Assembly (NCBI GenBank): GCA_914767715.1
Contig: OU612066.1
Location: 39,158,283 to 39,222,282 of the forward strand
Source of the DNA: Membranipora membranacea
Taxonomy: Eukaryota > Bryozoa > Gymnolaemata > Cheilostomatida > Membraniporidae
Direction: 5' to 3'
Length of the DNA stretch: 64,000 bases
In this document: positions 39,840 through 49,818 of the stretch, one piece after another
Layout of the letters: each line of letters opens with the position of its first letter
Position numbering within the stretch: the first letter of the stretch is position 1
The notes under the pieces: generated by a model
What the model was told of the DNA's origin: nothing
The model's input: the letters and a program-made list of their open reading frames with translations, nothing else
The model's database searches: none
Translations under genes and position numbers: made by a program

Positions 39840-40266
39840 CATACATGACAAGTTGGTAGACCCAGAAATCAGGAGGTCTCCGCGGACAAACTCCCAACCC
39901 AGAGTACCACCCTGTGTGTCGCGCAGTGAAGGTGTAATTTGGCCCTTGTAGTCATTTACTTACATTTTACTTGAAGCCAAAACTGGAGCATTCATATTAT
40001 GAAATGCGTAATTTTACCTGATTTTATAAATTATATTGTTGCACTTTATCCGAACGAGGAGAGATAGTAGTTTAATAGGCAATTATGTATAGGTATATAT
40101 ACTATGGGGGTAGGAAAATATAGTTTTTCTTGCAACAAGAAGCTTGAAAAGTCTTCTTGGTGAAGGAAGCTGAAAAAAGGGAGGAAAAAGGGAGATAGGG
40201 AGGAGGTGGAAAATACCCCTAAAAACTGGGAGGCTCCCTACCAAAAAGGGAGACTTGTCGGGTATG
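39840..40266. mobile_element. MITE family X, copy 2 (hAT-like)
   Basis: 427 bp with termini CATACATGACAAGT and (complement) CATACCCGACAAGT. The 8-bp duplication CCTTCGTC lies at 39832-39839 and 40267-40274. The related repeat at 51006-51230 shows the uninterrupted site with a single CCTCCGTC, confirming the borders. The body is the inverted copy of 33044-33461. Confidence 0.88.
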
Positions 40267-40396
40267 CCTTCGTCAGTAAAGCTAAACAAGATGTTGGATC
40301 AACATGGACAAAACATTCAGCTGCATGACTGAGAGGAACTTGAAAAATATGAGCATCATAATAATAATAATAAGTTTGGTCTGTCTGCTGCAATCT

Positions 40397-40984
40397 ACCA
40401 TATGATGATCTATTACTGATATATTCCTACCATATGATGATCTATTACTGATATATTCCTATCATATGATGATCTATTACTGATATATTCCTATCATATG
40501 ATGATCTATTACTGATATATTCCTACCATATGATGATCTATTACTGATATATTCCTACCATATGATGATCTATTACTGATATATTCCTATCATATGATGA
40601 TCTATTACTGATATATTCCTACCATATGATGATCTATTACTGATATATTCCTATCATATGATGATCTATTACTGATATATTCCTATCATATGATGATCTA
40701 TTACTGATATATTCCTATCATATGATGATCTATTACTGATATATTCCTATCATATGATGATCTATTACTGATATATTCCTACCATATGATGATCTATCAC
40801 TGATATATTCCTATCATATGATGATCTATTACTGATATATTCCTACCATATGATGATCTATCACTGATATATTCCTATCATATGATGATCTATTACTGAT
40901 ATATTCCTATCATATGATGATCTATTACTGATATATTCCTACCATATGATGATCTATTACTGATATATTCCTATCATATGATGA
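40397..40984 (+). repeat. 32-bp satellite, about 18 copies
   Basis: Head-to-tail units of 32 bp (core CATATGATGATCTATTACTG, then ATATATTCCTA) with C/T variation at two sites. It is not a CRISPR array because there are no unique spacers. Only one diverged unit exists in the related repeat at about 51180-51220. Confidence 0.95.
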
Positions 40985-40988
40985 ATGT

Positions 40989-41043
40989 GTACTTTTTGTA
41001 CTTTTTGTACTTTTTGTACTTTTTGTACTTTTTGTACTTTTTG
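40989..41043 (+). repeat. 9-bp tandem repeat
   Basis: Six copies of GTACTTTTT following directly on repeat Y; the minus-strand frame encodes repeated KST, an artefact. Confidence 0.9.
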
Positions 41044-42080
41044 CCTTCTGTGGTTTTGTTGGCTCATGTACTTTTATAATATTGTTGCAATAATATCCAA
41101 AAAAAATAAAGCTATTTCTGGGACACATACATGACGTATCCATTTCCATACAATTATTCAGAAATAATGAGAGCGCCGGTACAAGAATATCTCATTTACG
41201 CTCAATCTTATCTCTATTGACCCCAGAATTACCCTCCTGCCAGTGGAACCCCTTGGATGCCACTGATTGTTGCTTTGGTAGCGCTAAGTGCCAATATGTT
41301 TTCCCCAGAAACTAGTTTCTGTTCAATTGACAAGCTACAAATAGTTGATACAGACGGGTAATGAACACATATCAATTGAAAACCTTGCTGGTTGCTGCCA
41401 ATTGCCATGCGAACATAAACTCACTAAGTAATGCCAAAGTTTATACCGAGCCATCTGTCAAGTTATCCCCTCGTCTACAAAGAGAGGATAATTCCAGTAA
41501 TAATCTTGTCAGTCAGAGGAGGTAGGGTGGCAGCAGGTCCCAAACTCCCTGGTGGCATGTCAGAGGATGATTATAGATCACTGAGCAGGCACTTACAGAG
41601 AGTTTCTCTTACCATCAATTCAAAACAAAATTTATCTTTTTTCACTGGTCGTAAAGATCATTACGTTTGTCTTATCGTTTCTATTTATGTTAATTTCAAA
41701 TTTTTGGATTGGATTTTGCGCCTGATGCTGAGTGCATGGGAGGGTTACACGAAGGTAACCTGTATCCGAGCTCTCAACGATCTGACCTGATCTGAAAACT
41801 CCCACAGAAAGTCAGTAACCATTTCGTCCAGACAAACAGACCAACAAACATGCAGCTGGTGCGTCTATGAGTGGGTGGAACCCGCATGTCTGTGGGTGGG
41901 TGGTACTCGCATGTCTATGAGTGGTTGTAGGTAGCTTGCATGTGTGAAGCTTTCTTATTTGCTATAGCTTGGATGAAAAGTATTGGAGGTAACTTCATAT
42001 TGCAAGCAGCAATTAGGTCAGTAGCCAAGATGAAGCGTGCAACTTTGATAATTGAGCTAATAGCAAGAGCATCTCAGCAT
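41044..42080. other. Spacer, nothing recognised
   Basis: Between the repeat Y copy and the LINE 3' end. An open frame at 41431-41790 has no recognisable domain. Confidence 0.5.
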
Positions 42081-42601
42081 TTAAACTGAATGGATGGATG
42101 GATTTTATTACTATCACTGACAGCATTATTAAAAGAAAAAGTGAGTCGCGAAATACAGTGTAATTGCTGGCACTTTGAATCAGCAAGAAAAAGCGAAGAC
42201 ACTTGGAATAACAAATCAAATCTCTGTCTAAAAAAGTATATCATTTAAAATAAGAGTGATATGACGCAGAAAACAGTCTCTCCCCAGTGAGCTTCTATGT
42301 TTTACTGTACGGCATCTGCCAGATGGACATTTACTCAACAAATCATTGATGAAATGATCCTCATCGTGAATATAGCGTAAGGCCAGTGTTCGTGTCTGAT
42401 TGCCCATCATGGTATAAATGTTGGGATGTTCAATGTCTAACTTAATAGCGTCCTTGAAAATTTTACACAGGCGTTGCTTGTCAGCAGCATACAAGCTTTT
42501 AAAAATAATGGGTAAGCAATAGGAGATTCGTGATACAATAAAACTTTTAAAAAGCATATTTGATAGTGATTTAGAGCTTAAACTACTGCTGCCACTCATG
42601 C

Positions 42602-43435
42602 AAATTTGTGCTCATTGAATTCTACATAGCTCCAAGATAATTAATTGAGACTTAAATCTCATAATTGTCACCTAATGGGCAAATAATTTGCACAAACTGA
42701 TCTTTAAAATTAGGGCATGAAATCTACGCACCAGCTAATGACGTGTACAGTATGCATTAGTAAGACGGTAACTATGTCACCCGTGCCGTAGATAATTACT
42801 TTCATACCCTAGTTTTGACGATCAGTTTGTGCAAATTATTTGCTCATTAGGTGACAATGCTGAGATTGCAGCCTCATTTTATTAGTTTTGAGCTATACAG
42901 AATTCTATAAGCACACATTTGGCTGTGTGGCAGCAGTGGTTTAAAGATACGAAATTTCTGACTACATACATCCTTTGAGAGGCAGTTGAAACTATGATAT
43001 TTAAATATCGCTTTTTAATATTATATTCAAAAACAATAGCAAATTGTGGGATCTGTGTGAGCTCACCAAATGTTAGTTTCACAAGAAGTAAACTTGGAGT
43101 TGTCCCCCAAAGAGCCAAAAACTGCAGGGGGGCAAGGTCCCTGTTGATGACAGGTGTAAACCTGCTCAACAGGTACCTTCCTGGTGAAAGGGTTTGTGAG
43201 CCCCTTGGTATGCGTGGTCGGCTGACCAGGGCCCTGAAGGGTTGTGGTGCATAGTCAGCAGGCGCGGCGGGCGGGGTTCCTTGGGCTGTCTTCGGCCACA
43301 TAGTTCTTGGTCATACTGTTAATCGGGCGGTCCCCATTCTAGTCTCTGACTACCTGATCGCTCGGCTGTCATCATTTTCTTTTAGAAGAACCTTTTATTA
43401 CAAATAAACACAAACAGAAACCGGAAAAAAAAAAA
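42602..43435 (+). mobile_element. Polyadenylated insertion inside the LINE, plus strand
   Basis: The plus strand ends in AATAAA (43403-43408) followed by an A11 tract (43425-43435), and short CATGC direct repeats border it (42597-42601 and 43437-43441). The LINE frame resumes on either side. This looks like a retrotransposed copy or the 3' end of a retroelement in the opposite orientation to the LINE. The GC-rich part (43120-43320) is unlike its surroundings; its origin is not recognised. A small MITE (42654-42868) is inside. Confidence 0.6.
42654..42868. mobile_element. Small MITE (about 215 bp) with long inverted arms
   Basis: Arms of about 70 bp (core GTCACCTAATGGGCAAATAA, then TTTGCACAAACTGATC) are inverted copies at about 42654-42725 and 42795-42868. 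No reliable target duplication was read. It is nested within the polyadenylated insertion. Confidence 0.7.
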
Positions 43436-43519
43436 CCATGCACATGATCATTAAAACGCAGCTTATCGTCAACTAATACACCAAGATATTTAACTTTATC
43501 ACTAAAAGCAATAGCAGAT

Positions 43520-43908
43520 GATACAACATACAGTGGTGCGCGTACCACTGCACAACACACAGGTCTTCAGCTAGAAACCATGAGTCAAACGCTGTTTCGA
43601 GGCCTTCTCTAGTACAACCTCCTCATGGCCGGCCCCAGCAGCATGAAGCCACCCCTGTGTGTTGCTGAGCATCTCAATCAATCTCATCGATCCCTCAGTG
43701 CATTTTGTAAGTTTCGGTGGTTTGACATAATTGGTGTGTTTACGCTGTTGCGCAACCAGGGAGGCTGCCAACTCTTCATTGTTTCAGTGCAACAATGTTC
43801 GCCCCATCACTCTCATGCTTATACTCTAAGCCAAACCAGTGCAGGGAGGTTTGCTTTCCATCAACTCATCGGCGCAAAGTCGCTATCGTCAAGGCACCCG
43901 CCCCTCGT
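43520..43908 (+). repeat. 389-bp direct repeat, left copy
   Basis: By eye it is identical to 48398-48786 except for one base (G at 43627, A in the other copy). It is bordered outside by LINE sequence and inside by the 3' side of the RLE retrotransposon. Its minus strand has a 66-codon frame of unknown meaning, present in both copies. Confidence 0.95.
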
Positions 43909-44945
43909 GCCACTCTTTCACTACTCAAATTCACCACATTGAGCATAGTACAACTCATATTCAAGTCAGAGAGATGAATTGTTTGCGCTACAGCCAGTGG
44001 GCTGACTGTGATTTCCTGTCTCGCTCTGCCTGCCTTTTATGCGAGGGCCAAGCTTTTAATCCTATGTTTATAAAACCTTAGATCTAACTCAGACTCACTT
44101 TGATTTTCACTCTGCAGAGATTAAACTACTTTAATTTGAGTATTAAAGTGCCTCGACCGGTATATAAGGGCCAGTCAATGTAAAGCGATCACCCAGCCAT
44201 ATCAAATTCAAATGGGGTTAGCAGCATTCAAATTCCTCCTGCTTTTTCGGAATTAAGAGGAGAAGTAGTGAATTATTTTTAATGGGAATCAGACAAGCTG
44301 ATGCGGAATTGTGTGATACACATGCCCAATAAATTTTCATTCCAATAATGGCATTGGAAAGTGGTGAAAATATGACTGATGTCATACGAAATTGCCCAGT
44401 TCCGATGATTTCAAATCATCCGCTTCAAAATATACGAGCTCTTATTGGTCAATTTTGACGTTATGATTTATGGTTTTAGAGGTTGCCTAGATACTGTTGT
44501 CAAGATTGAAATGACCGTTGTAATTAATCCCTATAATCCCAAGTGTGATGAGCCAACACAACAATAGCTATATCATAGCTTCTATTCAACTTTATTTATG
44601 GGTGTCTGCGAATCACAATTTCTTATATAACACACTTGACCACTTGAGAACGCAACGTGGACTGGCTGTTAGAGGCGGAGACCAAGGCCATTCTCCGCCT
44701 CTAATTACATTGATCAGCCAATGGTCTTGCCTGTCACTTCACATGATTAATCCCCGTGCACCCCCTTCGATTCCTACCTCTTTAAAGGCATAATCTTGCT
44801 TAGCCTTCTACCCCAAGCAATTTGCTTATCATCACTTAATCCCCTCATTCTAATCCTTACAAGGATTATAACAAAAGGAATTAAATGCTGGCCAACTCCA
44901 CAAAACAAAGTGAGTGTGTTAAACCCCAGCTTACAAGTAATAGGA

Positions 44946-47900
44946 TTACTTAGCTTTTGTCTTCACACAGTGCTGTTGCCATATCCATGCAGATGCGCTT
45001 TCTGCCTCATGTACTATGCTTTTTGTGGCTTGTTTGAGTGCTCTTCCTGAAAGCCCAACTCTAGTCAGAAATTTGGTAGCTGATCTAGCCATGAATCCAC
45101 GGCAGCCAACTTCCACTGCGAATAATTCGCAATTCCAACCTTTGTCTTGGCATTGTGTGACCAGATCTTCGTATCTTGTCAGTTTTCTCTCATGCGCATA
45201 TGAGAGATTTTCTTCCCAAGGCACTGTCAATTCCATCAGTATTAGTGCTTTTTCTTTGTCAGACCAAACAATTAAGTCTGGTCTTTGGTTCGTGATCACA
45301 ATATGCTGTGGCATGCTGAGCTGCTCTGTGAGGTCGCATCTCACCTGCCACTCTCCGCTGTTCATCAATCCCTTTTTGCGCAAAATCTTTTCACGCGCTT
45401 CACCACCAGCATTAGCATATTCACACTTCTCCGTGACATATTTACACAACACTTTCAGGACTTGATTATGCCTATACGTGTACCTTCCCAGGCTCTGTTG
45501 GCAATTCGACAGTATATGTCGAAGTGTGCCCTTAGCCGAGCACTCGGCGCATTTCGAGTTCTCGGTCAAATTCCAGCGTTCCAGGTTTGCCGGGGTCGGT
45601 AGTTGATCATAAGCTGCACCAACCAGAAAGCTGATCCTTAGTTGCTCCATCGACCACAATTCTGTCCATTTGAGCTGACGCTGCTCAACAGACTCCCAAC
45701 AAGTCCACCTGCCTTGTTGGGCTTGGCCTACAGCTTGTGTCTGGCGGCGCTCCTCTTCCATCTTGCGCACCTCATCAACTACCATCTCCCGTCTAACCTT
45801 TGGGCTTTCCTTTGAGAACCACCGGTTTGCTTCCCAGCCGATGCCATGACGTGCAGTTGACACAGCACCCACAATCTCACTTATCTCCAGTCGAGATTTG
45901 GCATCTCTGACAATCTCTGTGACAGACCATTTTTTACCAGTGTCAAGTGTTGGAGCACATTCCCTTATCACCTGGTCTGGTGACTCGTTCAACATCATAT
46001 CCAGTCTCGCCTTTGATGTTTTGTACTCTTCCACAAGCGATTTCATAGGTAGTGAAAGACTAAACGAACTGGCATACAGTGCATTAGTGTTGAAGCTCCT
46101 TGGAACTCCAAGCCACTTACGCATGTGCTTGTTAATCATTTGCTCCATTCTCTCAACTGGTGTTAGCGGAACTGTCAGAGGCCACAGAATTCGAGGCATG
46201 AGTGCAAAGTTGAGAATCCAGGCTTTGTATTTGCCAGACAGACCACATTTTTCAATCGCGTCCAGCCCTGTAATGAGTTGCTTTTTCACCTCGTTTCCGC
46301 GAAACCTGTCTGTGATCGGTAAACTATACCATCTTCCTAAGCTCTTCACAGGCTGCTCTGCAAGCGTGGGAATACGCTCTGTTCCAATGAAGTAGGTATT
46401 TGGTACAGGTTTGCCTTTACACAAAGACAGGGACCGGCTCTTGCTAGGTTTGAATCGCATCGCACATCTCTCTATCAACTCATGCAGTCTATCGATTGAA
46501 GCTACAACCTGGGCCTTATCTGGTAATATTATTGTAATATCGTCCATAAAGGCCCTCATCGGCGGTAGTATCTGGTTATTCGCAACCTGGATCCCATTCA
46601 CACTGCCTTGTGAATTCCGTATAACTATCTCCATCACCATAACGAATAGCAAAGGTGATATAGCACATCCCATAGGGATGCCTACTGCCAGCTCTTGCCA
46701 GCTCGTGGTAAAGTTCTTAGTAGTGAATCGCATTTTGAACTTTTTATAGTAGCGCTCAACCATAACCCTTAGCCTGTCGGGCACCCAGAAGTGTGATAGT
46801 GCGAGGTCAATTATGCTGTGCGGTACAGAACCATAGGCATTCGCGAAATCCAACCAGATTACCTCAAGGTTCGATTTTGCTTGTTTAGCAGACTTTATTG
46901 CTGACCAAATCATGCTCACATGCTCAAGACATCCAGGGAATCCTGGGATGCCTGCCTTCTGAACTGATGGATCAATGGATCCATTGTTCATAAGATAATC
47001 TGTGAGGCGTTTTGCCAGAACGCTGAAGAATATCTTGCCTTCTACATTTAGCAGTGATATTGGTCTAAACTGCCCTAGGTCCTCCGCCTTATCCTCTTTC
47101 GGTATATACACACCATTCGCACAACACCACTCATCTGGGATCTTGCCAGACTTCCAGATTTGGTTGAGCACTTTTGTCAAGATCTCCAGTATGCCTGGAC
47201 ATTTCTTGTATAGCTTATAACTGATGCCATTAATTCCTGGAGCACTTTTGGCACGTGCCTTGGTAACTACATGTGAAACTTCTCCAAGCTTGATATCACC
47301 CATCTCAAAACTGAAACCTGGAGATGTTGGACGTTTAAGCCCAGCAATATCAGTGTTCACCTCGCTCTTGTTACCGTACACTTTTGCCAAGTGTGCCTCA
47401 ACTTCTGCCTGACTAGCCTTGAGCTCGCCGCTCTTACTCTGCTCAAACAACTTCTTGGCAAATCCGTATGGATTTTTCATGAAATTGTTCAAGTTCTTTC
47501 GCCTCAACTTCCTCTTCTTCCTCAAGGCCTCAGCTCTGGCTAGCCTTCTTATTCGTTCCTTGACATCATTAAGCAATACAGAAAGCCCATGCCTTTCTGA
47601 TTCAGCGCAATTTCTCATTCTCTCTCTCAGCGCGCGTTGCTGAGTTCTCAGTTTGCCTTTCTCATATTGGCGTCTATTTGGTATTTTGGTGCACTGAGTT
47701 CCACCTCGTTTCGCAACTAAGCCAAACTTCTCCTCACAAATTGAAAAGAGGATAGCAGGCAGTTGTTTGGCCTTTTTCTCACCGCTTTTAGTCAATGCAG
47801 AGTTGAGAGCAACAACTGCATATTCGTCAAGCTCACGCCAAGTCTTGACACTGCTCATCTTTGGCCACTCAACCTCCTGCCTTTCACAACCGCTCCCATG

Positions 47901-48218
47901 ATGCTCGGTGGGTGTTTGAGAATTGGTTGTCTGCCCACTGTGGTTTTCAACCTGGGGCAGTGTACCATCCGTCTTAGGTGCAGAGTTATCTACACTGCGG
48001 TTCTCTAACACCACTTCGCATCCCTTCTTAGTTCTGTGTATTTTCATACCACGCTCAGTTTTGAAACCCCTCTGGCATACGCAAGTCCATGGCATTTCCG
48101 AGTTCGTTATAACAGTTAACCGGGTACCAGTAGGTCTCTCATCCTCCCCTTCGTTTCCGGATAGACCTTGGGGGCATTTTTCCATATACGAACTTGTTGC
48201 GAGTGGTGGGTTGCCCAT
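44946..48218 (-). CDS. RLE-type retrotransposon polyprotein: zinc finger, reverse transcriptase, restriction-like endonuclease (1,090 aa)
   Basis: Makes DNA copies of its own RNA by target-primed reverse transcription. From the N-terminus: a zinc-finger-like motif (CVCQRGFKTERGMKIHR, then C) near residue 45; reverse transcriptase about residues 280-620 with GVYIPKEDKAEDLGQFRPIS, motif A WLDFANAYGSVPH, motif B GIPMGCAISPLLF and motif C AFMDDI (FMDD in place of the usual F/YADD); a CCHC knuckle (CAECSAKGTLRHILSNC); and a PD-(D/E)xK-like endonuclease (RPDLIVW, then LMELTVPWEE, then HERKLTRYEDL). This order is diagnostic of R2/NeSL/Hero-type elements. The frame is uninterrupted. I chose the ATG at 48218 because the frame further upstream has only a GTG start before a stop; an ATG at 48185 (MEKCPQG) is the alternative. 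It need not be sequence-specific, as it lies in a LINE rather than rDNA. Confidence 0.92.
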   Translation of the reverse strand: MGNPPLATSSYMEKCPQGLSGNEGEDERPTGTRLTVITNSEMPWTCVCQRGFKTERGMKIHRTKKGCEVVLENRSVDNSAPKTDGTLPQVENHSGQTTNSQTPTEHHGSGCERQEVEWPKMSSVKTWRELDEYAVVALNSALTKSGEKKAKQLPAILFSICEEKFGLVAKRGGTQCTKIPNRRQYEKGKLRTQQRALRERMRNCAESERHGLSVLLNDVKERIRRLARAEALRKKRKLRRKNLNNFMKNPYGFAKKLFEQSKSGELKASQAEVEAHLAKVYGNKSEVNTDIAGLKRPTSPGFSFEMGDIKLGEVSHVVTKARAKSAPGINGISYKLYKKCPGILEILTKVLNQIWKSGKIPDEWCCANGVYIPKEDKAEDLGQFRPISLLNVEGKIFFSVLAKRLTDYLMNNGSIDPSVQKAGIPGFPGCLEHVSMIWSAIKSAKQAKSNLEVIWLDFANAYGSVPHSIIDLALSHFWVPDRLRVMVERYYKKFKMRFTTKNFTTSWQELAVGIPMGCAISPLLFVMVMEIVIRNSQGSVNGIQVANNQILPPMRAFMDDITIILPDKAQVVASIDRLHELIERCAMRFKPSKSRSLSLCKGKPVPNTYFIGTERIPTLAEQPVKSLGRWYSLPITDRFRGNEVKKQLITGLDAIEKCGLSGKYKAWILNFALMPRILWPLTVPLTPVERMEQMINKHMRKWLGVPRSFNTNALYASSFSLSLPMKSLVEEYKTSKARLDMMLNESPDQVIRECAPTLDTGKKWSVTEIVRDAKSRLEISEIVGAVSTARHGIGWEANRWFSKESPKVRREMVVDEVRKMEEERRQTQAVGQAQQGRWTCWESVEQRQLKWTELWSMEQLRISFLVGAAYDQLPTPANLERWNLTENSKCAECSAKGTLRHILSNCQQSLGRYTYRHNQVLKVLCKYVTEKCEYANAGGEAREKILRKKGLMNSGEWQVRCDLTEQLSMPQHIVITNQRPDLIVWSDKEKALILMELTVPWEENLSYAHERKLTRYEDLVTQCQDKGWNCELFAVEVGCRGFMARSATKFLTRVGLSGRALKQATKSIVHEAESASAWIWQQHCVKTKAK

Positions 48219-48290
48219 TATGACATAATCATAATGTTCGGGACTTCGGGCTGCGGACCCTGGTCCCACCCTGGGTTTCTTTCAACCATG

Positions 48291-48370
48291 TCAACTGTCT
48301 TTCCAATAGTCAGCTGTCTTTCCAGCAGTCAGCTGTCTTTCCAGCAGTCAGCTGTCTTTCCAGCAGTCAA
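48291..48370 (+). repeat. 19-bp tandem repeat in the retrotransposon 5' region
   Basis: About four units of CAGCTGTCTTTCCAGCAGT between the retrotransposon frame and the right 389-bp repeat. Confidence 0.9.
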
Positions 48371-48397
48371 GCCAGATACTATCTAGCCCACAACAAA

Positions 48398-48786
48398 GAT
48401 ACAACATACAGTGGTGCGCGTACCACTGCACAACACACAGGTCTTCAGCTAGAAACCATGAGTCAAACGCTGTTTCGAGGCCTTCTCTAGTACAACCTCC
48501 TCATGACCGGCCCCAGCAGCATGAAGCCACCCCTGTGTGTTGCTGAGCATCTCAATCAATCTCATCGATCCCTCAGTGCATTTTGTAAGTTTCGGTGGTT
48601 TGACATAATTGGTGTGTTTACGCTGTTGCGCAACCAGGGAGGCTGCCAACTCTTCATTGTTTCAGTGCAACAATGTTCGCCCCATCACTCTCATGCTTAT
48701 ACTCTAAGCCAAACCAGTGCAGGGAGGTTTGCTTTCCATCAACTCATCGGCGCAAAGTCGCTATCGTCAAGGCACCCGCCCCTCGT
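48398..48786 (+). repeat. 389-bp direct repeat, right copy
   Basis: Same orientation as 43520-43908, one mismatch. The outer side continues directly into LINE reverse-transcriptase sequence. Confidence 0.95.
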
Positions 48787-49116
48787 TTAAAACAAGTGTA
48801 GGGGTAGAAGGTTTAACATATTGGGTGGATAGCATCATTTCCTGGGTCTTAGTAGGGTTTAGTAAAAGATTTAAATCAGCACATTGTTTAGCAATTTTAT
48901 GGATTTCATCAAAATAGGAGTTGAGATTAGCTATGCAGCCTATGATGCAAGTGTCATCTATTATTTAATTATTGTAACATTACTCAGGTTCGAGGTAATC
49001 CGATTTGTATAAATGGAGAACAAAAGCGGAGACAGACAGCAGCCCTGGGGGTGCCAGTGTTCGTTATAATAGCATTTGAAGTCAACAACAGTTCTTTGCA
49101 CTCTGATAGATAAGAA

Positions 49117-49818
49117 CGCAGAGTAAGGATATACAGAGGGGACAGTTCAATGATAGTTATAGTGCCTGCGGTTTTTGATTCACTGGGGGAAAATTGTGCA
49201 CAGCTGGATGCCAAAAACTCATTATCTCTATATGTTATAATGGCATTTTTCTTGCAGACATCCCTACCTTTGATGGGCCATAATTCATTCTGTATTTATC
49301 CTAAAGACTGATTTCCAACTTTGCTGGAATGTCCAAGCTTCAAGCTATACACCATATTATTGTCATTGTTTGCTAGGATTCATAGGCTAAGAGTAATCCA
49401 GGTTTTTGAAATGAGTTTTGTCATATAGATTTACATGTGACAATTGATAGACGGCTGGTCATCAAAATTAGGAAATGTCCGTGCATTGACCTAAGCCCTA
49501 TGTAAATCTATATGATAAAACTCATTTTAAAAACCTGGATTACTCTTAGCCTATGAATCCTAGCAAAAAATGACAATAATATGGTGTATAGCTCGAAGAT
49601 TGGACATTTCAGAAAAGTTAGAAATCAGTCTTTAGGATAAATACAGAATGAGTTATGACCTATCAAAGGTGGCTATGTCTGCATGACAAAACTCCACTGT
49701 AACTTATATATATTCTGAAATTGGCAGGTGGCCAGATTAATGAATTTCCCCCAGTGGATAAAAACCGCAGGCACTATAACGATCGTTGAAGTGTCCCCTC
49801 TGCTTATCCTTACTCTGT
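49117..49818. mobile_element. Foldback hAT-like MITE (702 bp) inside the LINE
   Basis: Two inverted arms of about 320 bp (termini CAGAGTAAGGATA) are separated by about 50 bp near 49440-49490. The 8-bp direct repeat GATAAGAA flanks it (49109-49116, 49819-49826), and the LINE protein frame resumes at the borders. CAGAG ends and an 8-bp duplication indicate a hAT-mobilised, non-autonomous element. Confidence 0.87.

Larger units (their letters stand above)
39786..40992 (+). mobile_element. Dispersed repeat family Y, copy 1, with satellite core and a MITE insertion
   Basis: The left part (AGAGGACAGACAGTT onward) and the right part (TCATAATAATAATAATAAGT, CTGCTGCAATCTACCATATG, then ATGAATGTGTA) match the second copy at 51006-51230 almost base for base. 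In this copy a family X MITE (39840-40266) is inserted, and the 32-bp unit near the right end is expanded to about 18 copies. No coding capacity was seen. Confidence 0.8.
43909..48397 (-). mobile_element. R2-group (RLE-type) non-LTR retrotransposon, apparently full length
   Basis: An element of about 4.5 kb between the two 389-bp repeats, carrying one long frame (48218-44946). On the minus strand, a 5' region with a 19-bp tandem repeat (48291-48370) precedes the frame, and a 3' region of about 1 kb follows it, containing a hairpin of GAGGCGGAGA with its complement (about 44673-44703) and an AATAAA on the minus strand (44591-44596). It is inserted in the LINE. The near-identity of the flanking repeats and the open frame argue for a recent insertion. 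Confidence 0.85.

Noticed and set aside
40397-40984. CRISPR-like regular array
   Set aside because: The 32-bp units are head to tail with no unique spacers, in animal DNA, inside a dispersed repeat.
43571-43771. 66-codon frame in the 389-bp repeat (also at 48449-48649)
   Set aside because: Identical because the DNA repeat is identical; no start context or homology recognised, so not annotated as a gene.
45016-48228. Many plus-strand frames (for example 45898-46395, 46411-46749, 47923-48228)
   Set aside because: Antisense shadows of the retrotransposon frame on the minus strand.
43520-48786. LTR retrotransposon with 389-bp LTRs
   Set aside because: The encoded protein has an RLE endonuclease and R2-type RT, no gag, protease, RNase H or integrase, and the repeats show no TG...CA ends or primer-binding site.
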